Assembly: GCA_003223895.1 (NCBI GenBank)
Contig: QHXD01000771.1
Location: 1-6,192 of the forward strand
DNA from: Acidobacteriota bacterium
GTDB lineage: Bacteria; Acidobacteriota; Terriglobia; 20CM-2-55-15
Length of the DNA: 6,192 bases
Direction: 5' to 3'
Shown: positions 5,401 through 6,192 of the stretch, one piece after another
Layout of the letters: each line of letters opens with the position of its first letter
How positions within the stretch are numbered: position 1 is the first letter of the stretch
Notes under the pieces: model-generated
What the model was told of the DNA's origin: nothing
The model's database searches: none
Seen by the model: only the letters and a program-made list of their open reading frames with translations
Program-made: the position numbers and the translations under genes

Positions 5401-6192
5401 TATTTTTTCTCCTTGAGGCTTCGGTAGACCGCCTCGACAAACATGTCTGTAGTCCATGAACCCGTTTTAGAACCGTACCGTCCATCAAAATCCATCGTCG
5501 GCCGTGCCGCCTTTACCTGCTCGAGGGTCATGCCCCGCGTAATCATATCCTGAACGCGGTCCCGAATCATCGTGATCATGTTCCGGTACGACGCCACGTC
5601 GGCGGTGTCCGAGAGCCGCCCGCGACTGGGAATAATCCAGGTGCCGCCTTGCGATCGGTACTCGGCAACGGCCAGGTCGAGAATGTGGTTCAGGCCCTTG
5701 AGAACACCCTGGATGCTTCCGCCCTTCTCGATGTCAATGATGGGATAACTGACGGTCGAAAAGATGTCGCCGGCGCTGATGACCTCGGAGTGACGGAAAA
5801 ATACGATGCTGTCGCCGTCCGTGTTTGCCTGCGGCTCGAAATAGACGATCACTGCTTCACCATTGAAATACGATGAGAGCTTATAGAACTCGTCGAAATA
5901 CGTATCCGTCGGCCAGGCACGCTCCGGAGTGGGTGCCTCTTTGCCGGCCGGCGCGCTCATCCTGTTGAGCACATTTTCATGCGCGATCACGGATGCAGTC
6001 CGTCCCGAGTTTGGCACGGCCCCGCCGAATCCGCCGCCGCGTGGAAAGAAACCGGAACTCGCGATCTTCTCATTGCCTCCGATGTGGTCCGGAGCGGCGC
6101 TGGTGTTGATGATGTAGCGAAGGGGCTTCGGCGGAACCGGTGAGCTGATGATCGTGTTCATGAATGGACTGGACCACCCGAACTGAATCCCG
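5400..6192 (-). CDS. Degenerate MBL-fold (metallo-beta-lactamase-like) protein, 5' end outside the window
   Basis: The reading frame is open to the window edge, so the N-terminus is missing; the first in-window ATG (6161, used for numbering) is probably internal, since GIQFGWSSPF is coded in frame ahead of it. The MBL scaffold is clear: RYIINTSAAPDHIGGN (15-30) is the place of the HxHxDH motif, ANTDGDSIVFF (112-122) that of A-H-T-D-G-D, SAGDIF (129-134) the metal Asp, and IIPSRGRLSD (176-185) that of P-G-H-G. The C-terminal part (MTLEQVKAARPT, WTTDMFVEAVYRSL) is as in the Acidobacteriota-type MBL proteins I recall. Four expected His ligands are replaced (S21, A23, N113, R180), while D25, H26 and D132 remain. 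It may bind metal differently or be non-catalytic. It is the first visible gene of a coupled group with DUF6152. Confidence 0.85.
   Translation of the reverse strand, partial: GIQFGWSSPFMNTIISSPVPPKPLRYIINTSAAPDHIGGNEKIASSGFFPRGGGFGGAVPNSGRTASVIAHENVLNRMSAPAGKEAPTPERAWPTDTYFDEFYKLSSYFNGEAVIVYFEPQANTDGDSIVFFRHSEVISAGDIFSTVSYPIIDIEKGGSIQGVLKGLNHILDLAVAEYRSQGGTWIIPSRGRLSDTADVASYRNMITMIRDRVQDMITRGMTLEQVKAARPTMDFDGRYGSKTGSWTTDMFVEAVYRSLKEKK
5409..5414 (-). promoter_or_regulatory. Ribosome binding site of the DUF6152-like gene
   Basis: AAGGAG on the - strand, 8 bases before ATG 5400 and lying inside the last codons of the MBL gene. It is the strongest such site on the right half of the window and fixes the start at the signal peptide. 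Confidence 0.75.

Overview
The window looks like chromosomal DNA of an uncultured soil-type bacterium, most likely an Acidobacteriota member. This rests on recognised families, not on a search. Three signs point that way: exported proteins whose mature part opens with P-D-L-T-G-V-W or L-D-V-T-G-Y-W, a DUF6152-type small exported protein, and a long palindromic repeat with the core CGCGGGCTTTAGCCCGCG, a type I recall as scattered through such genomes. The sequence is GC-rich and densely coded. No tRNA, rRNA, CRISPR array, transposase or phage gene is visible.

Layout: one gene lies on the + strand at the left (133-987, an exported protein of unknown function), preceded by a leader able to fold. 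It ends at a 28-bp perfect hairpin plus T-tract (992-1065) that serves as terminator and separates it from everything else, which is on the - strand. Read in the direction of transcription (right to left), the - strand carries: a metallo-beta-lactamase-fold protein cut by the window edge (5400-6192); a DUF6152-like exported protein (5005-5400) overlapping it by one base; a frame-broken exported protein (4288-5000); a possible weak promoter; a coiled-coil protein built on tandem 21-bp repeats (3796-4191); a membrane-anchored gluzincin metallopeptidase (2943-3779); a 214-bp gap; and a two-component pair, a stand-alone receiver (2315-2728) followed by a soluble GAF histidine kinase (1082-2302).

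The genes appear to form three - strand transcription groups. The first (MBL, DUF6152, broken gene) encodes mainly envelope or periplasmic proteins and is translationally coupled. The second pairs the coiled-coil protein with the peptidase. The third is the signalling pair, coupled through a ribosome binding site that overlaps the receiver's stop codon. The receiver has no output domain, so its effect must pass through a partner protein.

There is no convincing large new system here. The observations most worth checking are: an MBL-fold protein that has lost four metal-binding histidines while keeping its scaffold; a gene with an internal deletion that breaks its frame; a metallopeptidase whose single membrane segment implies an outside catalytic domain although no signal peptide can be read; and the regular heptad repeats in the coiled-coil gene, bounded by four-residue insertions.
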